64,000 nucleotides of DNA from Engraulis encrasicolus (GCF_034702125.1 NC_085870.1:1864979-1928978); one strand, 5' to 3'. Counted from the first letter of the stretch, positions 1 through 12,252 are shown. The notes: a model not told the origin generated them from the letters alone. Translations and numbers: made by a program.

Positions 1-190
1 ACAGCCGACTGTCACCCGCATGTCAACCAGCGTCAAACGCATGTCAATCAGCGTCAAACTGCTGTCACCTACCGCCCCCTTCACCCAGGCAGGTTGGCAC
101 ACTGTGCTAATCGCTGCCACCCCCAGCACGGTGCCAACCTGGCGCCAGAGCTGGATTAATGCACAGGCTGGATATGGCTGTGGCCTAGGC

Positions 191-397
191 CAGTGTTTCC
201 CAACCAGGGGTACGTGTAGCACTAGGGGTACGCGAGCACACTGCAGGGGGTACGCGGAAAAAGGTAATAATAACATATATATTGAGTGTAGTCACATTGG
301 GATAGAGGAACAGAGTCTGAATGAGGACGAGGGGGTACTCATCATATGAAAAAGTTGCTAAGGGGGTACGCAAGACAAAAAACGTTGGGAAGCACTG
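191..397. mobile_element. hAT-like MITE
   Basis: Termini CAGTGTTTCCCAACC and CGTTGGGAAGCACTG. Flanks GCCTAGGC (183-190) and GCCTAGGG (398-405). The inside repeats the motif ggggtacgc. Confidence 0.8.
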
Positions 398-574
398 GCC
401 TAGGGGCCTAGGGGCCAGTAGTTTTGGGTAGGGCACATCCAAAAACACTTGTTGCAGGTGCCAGACAAAAAAGTCAGACTGATGAAAAAGGTAGGTCTGC
501 ACACTGCCGATCAGCTCCAAAAATAAACTTTATTATTTAGAAAGCAACGTTTCGATCATGCTGGATCTTCATCA

Positions 575-810
575 GGCCTAGGGGCCCCCACCTGCCAGGG
601 GACCCCTGATTGCCCAAAAGTGAAAAATTACAAAATTGGAATGAGATACAATCTTGAAAAATTGATCCACCATGTTGAGAACAGTTGGCAGACACGTTAT
701 CCTGAATTTCTAGCTCTTGATTATGACCCTGTCTACGTACATTTTCGTGAAATTTGCCTTCTGGGGGGCCCCACAGCAACCTGTAGCCTAGGGACCCCGG
801 GCCATCTTAT
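575..810 (-). mobile_element. dispersed GGGGCCCC-ended repeat, fragment
   Basis: Matches, in reverse, the element at 7187-7454: cctaggggccccc end, a tgcccaaaagtgaaaaatta-type interior and a gccccacagcaacctgtagc end. Confidence 0.5.
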
Positions 811-1161
811 TCCATCCCTGCCTGGCGTATAATGCCAACCTGGCACATCATGCCAACTGCTCTACCGCTGTAAGCCTTTTGCCATGCCAGGCAGGTCTGG
901 CACACTGTTTTGGCAAAGGACACGCTCAACTTCTTGGAAAAACGAAAGTCTTTGGGTGCGCAATAAAATCAAGAAAAATCCGCACTCACAAACTTCGTCT
1001 CATTATTTATTTATATTACCACCATGTCCAAAAAGCAAACGCGTTTCGGCTATCAAGCCTTCATCAGTGCGTGGTACCAGGTCTGGCACACTGCACACGA
1101 CAGCCTCACACCCCCCTCATATCACACCCCAAGCAGCCTCTCTCCCTGTGGCATCCTCCTC

Positions 1162-1560
1162 CTCTCTTGTCTTCTCTGATATCCCTTCTATTCCTCCTCT
1201 TCTCTTCTCTTCTCTTCTTTTCTCTTCTCTCTCTGAAATCCCTTCTATTCCTCCTCTTCTCTTCTCTTCTCTCTCTGAAATCCCTTCTATTCCTCCTCTT
1301 CTTTCCCATCTTATTCCTCCCTCTTTTCCTTTTCCTCTTTTCCCTTCTATTCCTCCTCTTCTCTTCTCTTCTCTTCTTTTCTCTTCTCTTGTCTTCTCTT
1401 GTCTTCTCTGATATCCCTTCTATTCCTCCTCTTCTCTTCTCTTCTCTTCTTTTCTCTTCTCTTGTCTTCTCTTCTCTCTCTGAAATCCCTTCTATTCCTC
1501 CTCTTCTTTCCCATCTTATTCCTCCCTCTTTTCCTTTTCCTCTTTTCCATCCTCATCCTG
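1162..1560. repeat. (TCTTC)n-type pyrimidine-rich low-complexity tract
   Basis: About 400 bp of almost pure C/T on the + strand, with larger copies of a ctgaaatcccttctattcctcc unit. The Leu/Ser-rich open frames across it are composition artefacts. Confidence 0.9.
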
Positions 1561-1627
1561 CTCTCTGCCCATTGTCTTACTCCTGCTGCTTCTTTTGCAT
1601 CCTCCTCATCCACAAATTAAAGTGACA

Positions 1628-1822
1628 TTGCATTACATTATACCATTACATTGCATTACATTATACCATTACATTGCATTACATTATACTATTACATTGC
1701 ATTCCATTATATTACATTACACTATACTATTACATTGCATTACATTATATTACATTACATTACACTATACTATTACATTGCATTACATTATATTACATTA
1801 CATTACATTATACTATTATATG
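1628..1822. repeat. (TTACATTGCA)n / (TTACAT)n satellite-like repeat
   Basis: Tandem attacattgcattacattata units; it resumes at 2311-2372 after the hairpin-bearing segment. Confidence 0.9.
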
Positions 1823-2164
1823 GTGTGACGTCATCGGTTGAATGCTCCATTCATTTCAATGGGGCTCCCCAACGTTCGCACGTCTGATATTTGAGATAAC
1901 GGACGGGTTGGTCTATATCAGACCGCTGTCAATGGCAACAAGACTTTTCACTGCTAAAGCGACTTTTCAACAAGACTCTAATCAGCTGCTGTGATAGACA
2001 ACACCTGTTGTCTAGGCTACCTGTTGCCTAGCGGTGTTCCACAACGACACTGTTTTGTTTTGCGCAACAACAATCTTTTGACATGAAAAATTATAATAAA
2101 CTTAACATTAAATAAAGAAATGTCCCCGCCATGTGTGAATCATTTAAGTATTTTCATATAATAA

Positions 2165-2309
2165 GCGGGTTAACGTTCGGCGAGTCGATCGCTTTGTGGA
2201 ATAGCAGCACTTCAGAGAGAACAAGACCCCTCCGCTCCGCGTCGGGGTCTAAAGATTCTCTCTGTCGTGCTGCTATTCCACGGTAGCGACCTTCTCGCCG
2301 TAACCCTTA
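2165..2309. repeat. foldback with nested second stem-loop
   Basis: Outer arms: gggttaacgttcggcgagtc..tttgtggaatagcagca..tcagagagaa against its inverse before 2309. An inner stem gacccc...ggggtc lies around ctccgctccgcgtc. It has the same architecture as the segment at 37270-37440. Confidence 0.7.
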
Positions 2310-2372
2310 CCTATTACATTACATTACATTATACTATTACATTGCATTACATTATATTACATTGCATTACAT

Positions 2373-2500
2373 TTAGCTGACGCTTTTATGAATCGCCACT
2401 TACAATTATTTACGTACAGGGTATTGGTTACAGTCACAGAAGCATTGTGGGCTTAGGTATCTTGCTCAAAGACACTTCAGTCATTACTTCTGGTTAGGGA
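2373..2500. repeat. dispersed teleost repeat (tagctgacgctttta type)
   Basis: ttacatttagctgacgcttt, then tgaatcgccacttacaatta and atcttgctcaaagacactt, a motif series I recognise as a common fish interspersed repeat. Confidence 0.5.
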
Positions 2501-2657
2501 ACATCCTTCTTCTCCTCCTCCTCCTCTTTTTCCTCCTCCTCTTCTTACTCTCTACCTCCACATTTTTTCTACCTCCCTTCTTCTCCTGTCCTCTCTTTCT
2601 ACTTCTCTCCCTCTGTATCCCCCTGTTTGTTAGCTATGGTTAAACCATAGTCACCAA

Positions 2658-3975
2658 CAGGGCTCTAAATTAACTTTTTCCACCACCAGCCAATTTGGCT
2701 AGTGGACATTTTTTCTTACCAGCCAAACAGAAGTTCAACAAGCCATTTTATTCTCTCGCCAAAATAAACTATGCTTTAGGCTAGTTTTTTTTTTTTTTTT
2801 AAATTATGGTCATTTTGTTCAACTATTTCTACAACACAGATACACCATAGGCCTGCATAAGCTACTATATGCCTACATAATAAGCATATTACAGGCTATA
2901 TATTTTTTTCATTTTTTTTAACTTCTGCTTTATTTTTTACTTTCATTACTTAGGCATAATCAATTTGATTAGTTTTTGTTCAATTCCTCTGAAAACAGCT
3001 GAATCACATCACACAAGCCACTCACATAACAGACCTTTAACATAGGCCTACAGTAACCAAGCACACAGCTTAACACTACAAAACCTCACATAGGCCTACG
3101 CACACCCCAAGGAAGGAGAAGAGATGAGAGGAGAGAGGAGGAGCTCTTCTCTACCATGCGCAACAAAATGACAAGAAGCCTAGTTTAACTGAAAGTAAAT
3201 ATTATCTCGGGAATATTCGCTTCCGTTGTTACTTCGACAGCTTCGTCGTTGGTTGCTTTTTTCCCTTTCCGATGGCGTGGGCTTTCCAACTTAGTTGCGC
3301 CAGGACTCGGAACATTTCAGAAGACAACTGAACTGACAGCTACGGTCACACTACTCTGACAGTCAGCTCTCCTCCTCTGCCCTTGTCGCTATTTCGTTCC
3401 ACAGCCACTCATTTTTTAACGTCACTATTATTACGGTTACACCAACGCACAGAACCTTGCGCTAAGCCCCGCCACATTCTCATCACTCGCACAAAACATA
3501 AGTCTACAGAACAGAAGTAGCTCTATGCATAATCTGCGTAACTCCTGTTATTGAAACGGCCAGGGCCTCGCTGCTTCAAAAATGCAGCCTGTTACAGCAA
3601 TGTTCATATAGCAGTAGTGACGTTAAAAAGGTTGTAGCGAAAGCGACGAGAGCATAGGAGGAGAGCTGCCTGTCAGAATAGTGTGAGCGCAGCTTAGTTG
3701 ACAGAATGTTTTCAATCCTGGCGCGCGCAACAGCATGGAGTTGCCGCTCGCTGCACTGGAAAGCCCACTGTGGGAGGCTACGTCGTGACGCTAGTGTCCA
3801 TGGGTAATGTAGGAAATCTCGCCGTCTAACGTTCGTCAGAGCAGCGGTTTACCGTTCATAATTTACTGTACTCGGGAACTACTAGCCAAATTGGCGGGTA
3901 GGTATTTTTTTCTACTAGCCAAAATGAATTTTCACCCCTGTTTGGCGTGTTGGCGTGTGTTAATTTAGAGCCCTG
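2658..3975. mobile_element. hAT-like element, 1.3 kb, non-autonomous
   Basis: Termini CAGGGCTCTAAATTAAC and GTTAATTTAGAGCCCTG. Perfect 8-bp duplication GTCACCAA (2650-2657 and 3976-3983). The subterminal agccaatttggctagt is repeated near the right end. No transposase frame visible. A shorter relative is at 52152-52321. Confidence 0.9.
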
Positions 3976-4215
3976 GTCACCAACCATACTGTTGGTTAGT
4001 TGGTTAGTTTTCATAGTAAAACAATGGTTAAACCATAGTCAGGAACCACTGTTTTCATGGTTAACCAAAAAAAAAACATGGATAAGCCATAGTAATACTA
4101 TGGTTGGTTCCGAGAACTTAGAGTAACCATGACATACCATGTTAGAACCAGGGTTACTACATAGAAACCATGGTAGATTTTCGTAAGCCTGAGGCATTGA
4201 CAAGTTCAATATACA

Positions 4216-4515
4216 GGGTGCGTTCCAATATGCGACCTTGCCTCCTCCACTTGTGCTTGTCTCCTCGTCCCACCTCCTGGCCCCTACTCTGTGGAGAAAA
4301 CGATAAAGATTCCCAGCTGTCAGCCTAGCCACAACGACTTTTCAGGGACTGTTTTTCATTCACCATCCCAATTTGCAAATGAGAAAGATATTGAAACATA
4401 ATGCTGTTGTCAGTGATGTCATCATGACATATTACTTCCTGGTACGAGGAGACAAGCACAAGTGGGGGAGGCAAGTGGAGGAGGCAAGGTCGCATATTGT
4501 AACACACTCACAGGG
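4216..4515. mobile_element. terminal-inverted-repeat MITE (GGGTGCGTTCCAATATGCGA family)
   Basis: Arms gtgcgttccaatatgcgacc..ttgcctcctccacttgtgctt against acaagcacaagtgg..gcaaggtcgcatattgtaac. Other copies: 15660-15912 (partial), 28243-28545 and 42013-42125 (one end). Confidence 0.75.
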
Positions 4516-4801
4516 TGCCCAGCAGCACCCCATAGTTACGTTGGTCACCATGGCAACAACAACCTACACCCTTCACTACGCCCCCTGATCAAAGTGGTAG
4601 GCTAGGTGTACAAAATGTTGACTTTGTATTGCAAATACTTTGTATAATTTCCAAATTTGTGTTCCATAAAATATGTAGTTTGAGAAATTCATATAAAATC
4701 CGTACTTTTCCAGTGACCAAAGTCTGACACTGGCTAACCGTCCCACCTTGACTTAAATTGTTTTGGGGGAAACACTGCGGTGAATTAAACAGGGTGTCTT
4801 G

Positions 4802-5230
4802 TAGTGGTGTCAACAGTGATCGATTCGGCAATGCAATCCATTGCGGGGCATGGACGATCCAGAATCGATCCGGCAAGTTCCAGAATCGATCCGGCAATTT
4901 TTTAAAGTTTCAATTACTTCCATGGATATTTCGGGAGCAAATGAATGTTAAATTAAATAAAAGCACTGCAACATTGCAAGACTGATACAGACTGATACAG
5001 ACTGAAACAGAAAACAGCCAATAAATTGTTGCTCAGTATCTACTTGTATTGCCTCATCATGACTAATTAAACATTTGCTTTGCTTTCAGTAGAAATGTAA
5101 TGCATTGCAATGCATTGTAGAATTGAATCGGATCGGATCGGAACGCATAGAATCGAATCGAATCGAATTGCTACCTCCCGAATCGTGATCGAATCGGATC
5201 GTGAGGGCAATGCCGATCAACACCACCAGA
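4802..5230. mobile_element. hAT-like element
   Basis: Ends TAGTGGTGTCAAC and ACACCACCA with GATCGATTCGG-rich inner sequence. Flanks GTGTCTTG (4794-4801) and CTGTCTTG (5231-5238). A deleted relative is at 9606-9689. Confidence 0.6.
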
Positions 5231-5584
5231 CTGTCTTGCCTGTTGCTCCTGTGGTCTATTGGGTGAGCCAACATGCGGCCAATGCAGAGGTCAAACAATG
5301 AGTTGTGCCGGGCACAAAAAAAGAGTGAGGGCTCCAAGTCTTTTCTCCAGGTATGGTAGAAGGGTTGCATCTAGCTATCCCTTTAAGGCACTCGCCTCCA
5401 AGTCAAAGTCAAGGTACACTTTTATTAAATATTATATATTTTTAAAATTCATGACGAGCATTGATTTGTCTCGTCTTGTCATTGCCAATACCTTAAAGAT
5501 GCAGAGATGCTAATGTGTATCGAAGTGTCAAAGTCTAAGGTGCAAAACTAAGGGAATGGGGTATGATGCAAATACATGCTATAT

Positions 5585-5797
5585 CAGGGGTTCCCAACCT
5601 TTTCCAACGTGGGGCCCACTCGAAATTGTCACAAATGTTCAGGGCCCACTTCTGACCCAATAAAGAATAAAACTCAAATAAATCAATAGCATCACACACC
5701 ACAATATGATAATAATTTGCAGAAAATTATTTCAAGGTACACTTGGAATACCTTCAGGCCCACCAGTGGGCCCCGGCCCATAGGGTGAAAATCACTG
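5585..5797. mobile_element. hAT-like MITE (CAGGGGTTCCCAACC family)
   Basis: Starts CAGGGGTTCCCAACC, ends AAAATCACTG, with cccaccagtgggccccggcc inside. Flanks TGCTATAT (5577-5584) and TGCTGTAT (5798-5805). Confidence 0.85.
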
Positions 5798-6185
5798 TGC
5801 TGTATAATCAGTGGAGAGCGTAGTACGCACAGTCTAATACAAGAGCCATGGTGATCTATTGGACTTGGCATGCTGACATACACACTTGGACAAGCTTTGG
5901 GCAAAGGAATTACACAGTAAATTATGTTGATTAGTTTGTTGTCAAGTCATCGGCCCCCTTTTTGACACAGTCATTGAATTATTAGGAGAATCATGTCCTT
6001 CAGTTTTGGGTTAAGAAGATGGACAGAGGCCATTAGACTCGTTCAGCAGTAAATAAAGAGCCAAAACAAGCATTAATTACAGCTCCTCAAATATGGCCTA
6101 GCCTAGCCTAGCCTGGCCCAGCATCACATGCTTATTCATGCAGAGACTCACAACACAGTACAGACTGAATAATTGGTGCACACCA

Positions 6186-7060
6186 ACAATTCCTCCTCTC
6201 CTCTCCTCTCCTCTCCTCTCCTCTCCTCTCCTCTCCTCTCCTCTCCTCTCCTCTCCTCCTCTCCTCTCCTCTCCTCTCCTCTCCTCTCTTCCTCCTCTCC
6301 TCCTCTCTCTCCTCTCCTCTCCTCTCCTCCTCTCCTCTCCTCTCCTCTCCTCCTCTCCTCTCCTCTCCTCTCCTCTCCTCTCCTCTCTTCTCTCCTCTCC
6401 TCTCCTCTCCTCTCCTCTCCGCTCCTCTCCTCCTCTCCTCTCCTCTCCTCCTCTCCTCCTCTCCTCTCCTCGTCTCTCCTCTCCTCTCCTCCTCTCCTCT
6501 CCCCTCTGCTCTCCTCTCCTCTCCTCTCCTTTCCTCTCTTCCTCCTCTCCTCTTCTCCCCTCCTCTCCTCTCCTCTCCTCTCCTCTCCTCTCCTCTCCTC
6601 TCCTCTCCTCTCATCTCCTCTTCCCTCCTCTCCTCTCATCTCCTCTCCTCTCCTCTTCCCTCCTCTCCTCTCCTCTCCTCTCCTCTCCTCTCCTCGTCTC
6701 TCCTCTCCTCTCCTCCTCTCCTCTCCCCTCTGCTCTCCACTCCTCTCCTCTCCTCTCCTCCCCTCCCCTCTCCTCTCCTTTCCTCTCCTCCTCCTCTCCT
6801 CTCCTCTACTCCTCTCTTCTCCCCTCTTCTTTCCTCTTCCCTCCTCTCCTCTCATCTCCTCTCCTTTCCTCTTCCCTCCTCTCCTCTCCTCTCCTCGTCT
6901 CTCCTCTCCTCTCCCCTCCTCTCCTCCACTCTCCTCCCCTCCCCTCCTCTCCTCTCCTCTCCTCTCCTCTCTCTTCTCCTCTCCTCTCCTCTCCTCTCCT
7001 CTCCTCTGCTCTCCTCTCCGCTCCGCTCCTCTCCTCTCCTCTCCTCTCCTCCCCTCCCCA
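6186..7060. repeat. 870-bp polypyrimidine (CTCTC)n tract
   Basis: Nearly uninterrupted C/T on the + strand in cctct units, with higher-order repeats of about 200-250 bp. The Ser/Leu/Pro-rich frames on + and Arg/Glu/Gly-rich frames on - are artefacts of the repeat. Confidence 0.95.
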
Positions 7061-7186
7061 CATCCTTCTTCCTCTTTCTAAACGAAACAGCATCCAATTT
7101 TGCTGCACTCCTCCCAAATCCCCTGGCAGACTTCTGTGTTTGGAAACTTTGGCGCAGCAGAGAGAAGGCGTAAACTCTACATACAT

Positions 7187-7454
7187 CAGGGCCGGATTAA
7201 GATGAACTGGGGCCCCTAGGCTACAGGTTGCTGTGGGGCCCCCCGGAAGGCTAATCTTCCATGGTGTCATAATTATGAATTAGGAATTAAGGATAACATG
7301 TCTACCAATTGTATTCAACACAACAGATGTTTTTTTCAATATTGTGTCTTGTCACAATTCTGCAATTTTTAACTTTTGGCCAATCAGGGCCCCCCTGACA
7401 GCTGGGGGCCCCTAGGCTGCAGCCATATCTAGCCTGTGCCTTAATCCGGCCCTG
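7187..7454. mobile_element. terminal-inverted-repeat element (CAGGGCCGGATTAAG)
   Basis: Ends CAGGGCCGGATTAAG and CTTAATCCGGCCCTG. Flanked by tctacatacatcagg on both sides (7176-7190 and 7455-7469), the left copy overlapping the terminus. It carries ctaggctgcagccatatcta, the core of the VNTR at 30225-30447. Confidence 0.7.
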
Positions 7455-7569
7455 TCTACATACATCAGGGAGGCCCCTAAAATATACAGCAGCATCTCCA
7501 CAGAGGCTACAGAACTCATTTACGGTAACTCCTCTGTGTACATACAACCATGGTAACCTGGAACGCAAT

Positions 7570-8780
7570 CACCCGACCTAACCTAAGCAAATGACAAAAG
7601 AAAACATCACACTCATCATGTATACATGGGGTCACACTGCGTGACCAGTGGCTGGGTTGTGTGCAGCAAGCCTCAATATTTACTCCTAACATGATGCCTG
7701 AAAGTTATTGCACATAAAAGGTTTCCTGGGACATGAGTATGCATGGGCAGGAGGGATAGAACAGCACATGAAGCTGAAGTCAAGGCACAGGCTAAATGCT
7801 GTGTGTCCCATCACCACACTCATGTTGCACTGACAAAATGTGAACATTGTTTGTAACAAGATTAACAGCACTGGCTTTTGTCTGCATCATGACATGCAGA
7901 ACCCTTTATTTCACATATTGAATATTGAAAATGCCTTTTCCAGGAACACAGTACACTATGATTGAATTCAAAACACAAAGCAAATCTATGTCCTCCAGTT
8001 TGCACTACTCAAAAATGCCTAGCTATGAGGTTTGCTTAAACCTATTTCTAATTACTTGTAAAAAGACAAACTCTACAGCTTTTGAATCTCAGCATCTCTA
8101 TTATGTAAAACATAAAACAACATCCAGACGATTCCCTTGAAAATACTAAATCTAAACACATCACAGTACTCACACATTCTAAATCCACCTCAATTCCCAA
8201 AGTATGTACACATCACAATCTCAGACATCGTAAATGTAAACAGTGCTGTTTATTCACTTCCCAGTCAGTCACAGTCTCAGCAAACAGTAGAAAGCCTCCG
8301 CATATAATCCTGCCGCATACCCCCACACAGTTCAGCCCCAAAAAATCTCTTCTAGAGACAACCAAGCTGTCCTGTACACACACCTCTCACTGCAGATGAA
8401 ATAACCGCTTGGGATTAGCAGGTGGGGGAAAAATGCAATCTCCTAAAAAGAATAAATCAATTGACTCAATTGACTGAATTCACAGCCTAAACCAATTGGG
8501 TAATCTACTTTAGGAGAGAGTAAGGCGCTTTCCCTCAACTCATACAGCCGGATTAAGCTCACGGGGAGCCTCTCTGTCTGTCTACCCACGATGCATTTGG
8601 AAAGAGGGCCAACAAAGAGCAAAGGTTTGGGCTCAACTCGCATGATTAAAGAAGCAATACCCCCAGGTATCCCTGAGCAGTTGACAAAATGTTGGATTAG
8701 AAATAGCCTAACACACATGTACAGTACAGTATATGGGTATTTTGTGGGTTCGTAGGGATTTCTTGTGTGAGGCAATTTAT
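7570..8780. other. no gene or clear repeat recognised
   Basis: AT-rich, mostly non-repetitive sequence. The open frames in it are short and lack similarity I recognise. Confidence 0.5.
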
Positions 8781-8784
8781 GAAT

Positions 8785-9320
8785 TTTCTTTAAGATATTT
8801 TTTGCTCTTTATTATGGAAAGGACAGGACGAGAAGTAGACAGGAAGCGAATGGGGAGAGAGACGGGGAGGGGTGTTCGGCAAAGGACCCGTGCCGGGAAT
8901 TGAAGCCGGGTCAGCTGCATGGCAGACGAGTGCCCTACCGCAGTGGTTCCCAACCTATGGGTCGGGACCCAACCTATGGGTCGCCAAAGATCCACGGGGG
9001 GTCGCGAAGCCCTCTTGAGTTTTAAGGGGTTTCATTTTAATACCATATGTAGCCCATGTTGAATAAATGACAAATGCATAGAAGCAACAAAGTTTAAGTG
9101 CATTAAACATTTATTCTGTTTTTGAACAAAGACGAATTGAGGAATAAAATGATGACTAAAATGAGTTCTCGGAGGAGACAGAGCGTATCAAGTGACTTCC
9201 TCTCATGCGGGCGCTGGGTCACCAAAGCTTACAATAGTAAAAACATGGGTCCCTGAAGAAAAAGTTTGGGAACCGCTGCCCTACCGGATAGCCACGGCAG
9301 GGCCAACTTATGGATGTTCA
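8785..9320 (-). mobile_element. tRNA-derived SINE (reverse), split by a hAT-like insertion
   Basis: In reverse complement it shows a tRNA-like head (gccgtggc..ctaccggtagggca), a cgacccgg-like B box, the body gtctctctccccattcgctt and an ataaagagc tail. It is interrupted at 8941-9278. Confidence 0.65.
8941..9278. mobile_element. hAT-like MITE inside a SINE
   Basis: Termini CAGTGGTTCCCAACC and GTTTGGGAACCGCTG. Perfect duplication CCCTACCG (8933-8940 and 9279-9286). A reverse relative starts at 34103. Confidence 0.9.
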
Positions 9321-9605
9321 TGGCGTACACAAAGCACAACACAGTCACAGATTTGGAGATGTTTGTGACTACCACTAAATCCACTAAATCCCAAAAGGAG
9401 GGAAATTTCCTCCACACCAACAATGCACTCAGACTGCTGTACAGAAACATCCCAAATGTGATTTTTCAGTGCACCAGGACATGACAGTATGACCATGGCT
9501 AGCTTTGTGGGTTCACTATTCTTATCCTGGCGCCAACTAGCCGGGCTCTTGATAGTGGCCAGAGCCCTGGTTTGGTATCCTTGATTTGAATGCAGGTGTA
9601 GCAAC

Positions 9606-9689
9606 TAGTGGTGTGGATCGGCACTGCCCTCACGATCCGATTCGATCACGATTCGGGAGATAGCGATTCGATCATTGTTGACACCACTA
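9606..9689. mobile_element. 84-bp hAT-like MITE
   Basis: TAGTGGTGTGGATCGG to TTGACACCACTA, with perfect 8-bp duplication GTAGCAAC (9598-9605 and 9690-9697). Confidence 0.9.
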
Positions 9690-9719
9690 GTAGCAACTCT
9701 ACTCTGCTACACAAACCAA

Positions 9720-10290
9720 CTGCAGACAAGAGCCTGGCCAGGAGGATGAAGCTGAACCCTCATTTCGTGAGGTGAAGCGAAAGCCACAGGGGACAGTCCA
9801 ACTCCTATTGTCATTGTGACACAGCACTCCACAGCACACAGTGCTCTGCACACAATGAAATTGCATCTAGGCCAGGGGTTCCCAACCTTTTCCAATGTGG
9901 GGCCCACGCAAAATTGTCACAAATGTTCAGGGCCCACTTCTGACCCAATAAAGAATAAAACTCAAATAAATCAATAGCAGCACACACCAAAATATGAGTA
10001 TTGTTTTTGGAAAATGATTTCAAGGCCCACTTGGAATACCGTCTCGGCCTACCAGTGGGCCCCGGCCCATAAGTTGAAAATCACTGATCTACGGCTCACT
10101 CGTGCAAGGGGGCAGCCCCCAATGGCGACCCAAGGGAGAAGCGCGGTGGTTGGACGATACCATGCTCAGGGTACCTCAGTCATGGAAGAGGATGGGGGAG
10201 AGAACTGGGTTCATTTCTCCCCACAGCAACCTGATGGGTCAGGAGTTGCCACTGGCAACCTTTGGGATACAAGTATGACGCCCTAACCGC
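9720..10290 (-). mobile_element. tRNA-derived SINE (reverse), split by a MITE
   Basis: Reverse complement begins with a tRNA-like head (gggtaagcggttagggcgtc) and carries ctgaggtaccctgagcatgg and gacaataggagttgga parts. Same family as 29475-29770. Interrupted at 9873-10086. Confidence 0.75.
9873..10086. mobile_element. hAT-like MITE (CAGGGGTTCCCAACC family)
   Basis: Flanks ATCTAGGC (9865-9872) and ATCTACGG (10087-10094). Ends AAAATCACTG like the copies at 5585 and 11732. Confidence 0.75.
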
Positions 10291-10299
10291 TTACCCATT

Positions 10300-11720
10300 T
10301 TTTACCTCAAGAAACAAACCTAGATCAAAGAAAAGTCTTTGGGATGACTCTTGGGCAGTGATTCTCTAGCCTGATTATCATTGATGTTCAAATCTTTTCG
10401 AGACTTCGTCTGACCAAGAGCGTAACAATTCACATTTCCCAAACAGCATGGTTGACCCGCCTGCCTCCATTGGTTTGTTTATGGTTGTTTGCTTACAGAC
10501 AAAGTGGGAGGAGCTTCCATATTTTTGGGAACTCTGAAAGTAGGCTACTTACATTGCTCTTGACCTGACTAGTTGCAACGCTAACGGCTGTGATACATGT
10601 ACTTAAATTCCACCCGCTCTCAACCTGCTCGCTCGCCTCGCGTGGTGACGTAGCATCGTTTCCCGGTCAAATTAGCTTAGCTTAGCAAATGCTGTGGTCA
10701 AACAACCATCTCTCTTCAATCACAAACACTGTATGTACAAATAAAAATGATGAAACAGGAGCGAATATATTGGTCACCTTAACCCAAGTGTCATTTATTT
10801 TAAAACCATCTGTGAAAAACGACCGGCAGATTTGACACCACCGAAATCAAAACAGCCTCCATTTTTAATTATCCCAGTACTGCTGGTGGTGACGCACGTG
10901 ACGTCATGGCGTTGAAAGCTCTCCCATTGGTTAACGCTTTGCGGTGCCGCTACATTTTTCAGCCAAGCTCAACTTTCTCGCCTCGCTCGCCCACCGCCCG
11001 CCACCCTCGCTTCCCTACGTCACCACCTCTCGCCTCGCTGCCGCGTCCCAACGGAAAATAATGGAAAGCCACGCTTCTACCGCTTTGGAAGCGCCCATGT
11101 AAATCAGGCGTAAAAGTGTTGCGTCACTAGGAGGGCACTGCCTGGCTAGTGATACTCAACTTTTTTTGAATGAACGCTCTTTTCACCTCTTGGATTCTCT
11201 TCTCTGTAGAGGAAATAACACCTCACCCCACCCACCACCTCTCTGACACAAGCTCCAGAACTACCTTGAACTACCTTTACAGCAATGTGCAATAATGCGC
11301 AAAAGTTCAAAGATCCATGCACAGCTTCATTGCTGGTATTGCAATGTGCAATAATGTGGTCTTTGTGTATGCTTTGTTATTTGTGTATTTATGTAAGCTG
11401 TCACACACCTTAATTTCCCTCGGGATTAATAAAAGTACTCTACTCTACCTCATCATAAGCCTGCCAACGTCTAACCTGACCTGCGAGCTCACGAAGTGTA
11501 ACGAAGATGCACGAAGCACTAGGGGTCTCGCGAGAGCCAGGCTAGCCAACGTCCCCCTTAGTATTAACAATAAAAAGAACGAATGTCCCCCAATGGCAAC
11601 TAAGCTCCGCCCCCTCTCAGCTATATCCTTCTCAACGTCCCCTTAGGGCTCCCCTATGCCCCCTGGGGGGGCTGTAGAGCCCCCGTTGAGAAACACTACA
11701 CAATTAACCCACAGCCGTAG
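10300..11720. other. mixed dispersed repeats, no gene
   Basis: Contains a CpG-rich segment with imperfect inverted copies of ctcgcctcgc..gacgtagc (10610-10660 and 11010-11045) and ttaatttccctcgggattaa (11410-11430), a retroposon 3'-end type motif. No exon recognised. Confidence 0.4.
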
Positions 11721-11731
11721 GCCTTTTATAG

Positions 11732-11945
11732 CATGGGTTCCCAACCTTTTCCAACGTGGGGCCCAATCGAAATTGTCACAAATGTTCATGGCCCACCTCT
11801 GACCCAATACAGAAAAAAGCTCACATAAATCAATAGCAACACACACCAAAATATGATAATAATTTGTAGAAAATGATTTCAAGGCCCACTTGGAATACCT
11901 TCAGGGCCCACCAGTGGGCCCCGGCCCATAGCTTGAAAATCACTG
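11732..11945. mobile_element. hAT-like MITE (CAGGGGTTCCCAACC family)
   Basis: Starts CATGGGTTCCCAACC, ends AAAATCACTG. Perfect duplication TTTTATAG (11724-11731 and 11946-11953). Confidence 0.9.
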
Positions 11946-12252
11946 TTTTATAGGATGGTCCCTCTCTACGGACACTTATGCTGAGCACGCACCCAGCGGG
12001 GTTGGAACTACCCAAGCTTGATGTCCAACTCACTTTATTCACCCCACCCCTCTCTCCCCCCCTCTCTGTCAAATAGGCAAAAATATGAAGTTCACACCTC
12101 AGCAGGTAACTAGTGCCTGCCTGACTGTCAATTTTTGCTCACACACAAAAAAAGAAAAAACACATTATTTTTTCGCTACTCTTTCCCTCACTGTAAACAA
12201 ACAAGAAACACCTGCCAAGGACTGCTAACATAGCATAAAGAAGGGCCAGGTG

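Noticed and set aside
1106..1613. Arg/Glu-rich frames on the - strand
   Set aside because: Antisense of the CT-rich low-complexity tract.
6138..7205. Long Ser/Leu/Pro-rich frame of over 350 codons and antisense Arg/Glu/Gly-rich frames
   Set aside because: They are translations of an impure CTCTC repeat; all frames are open because the tract rarely contains stop codons.
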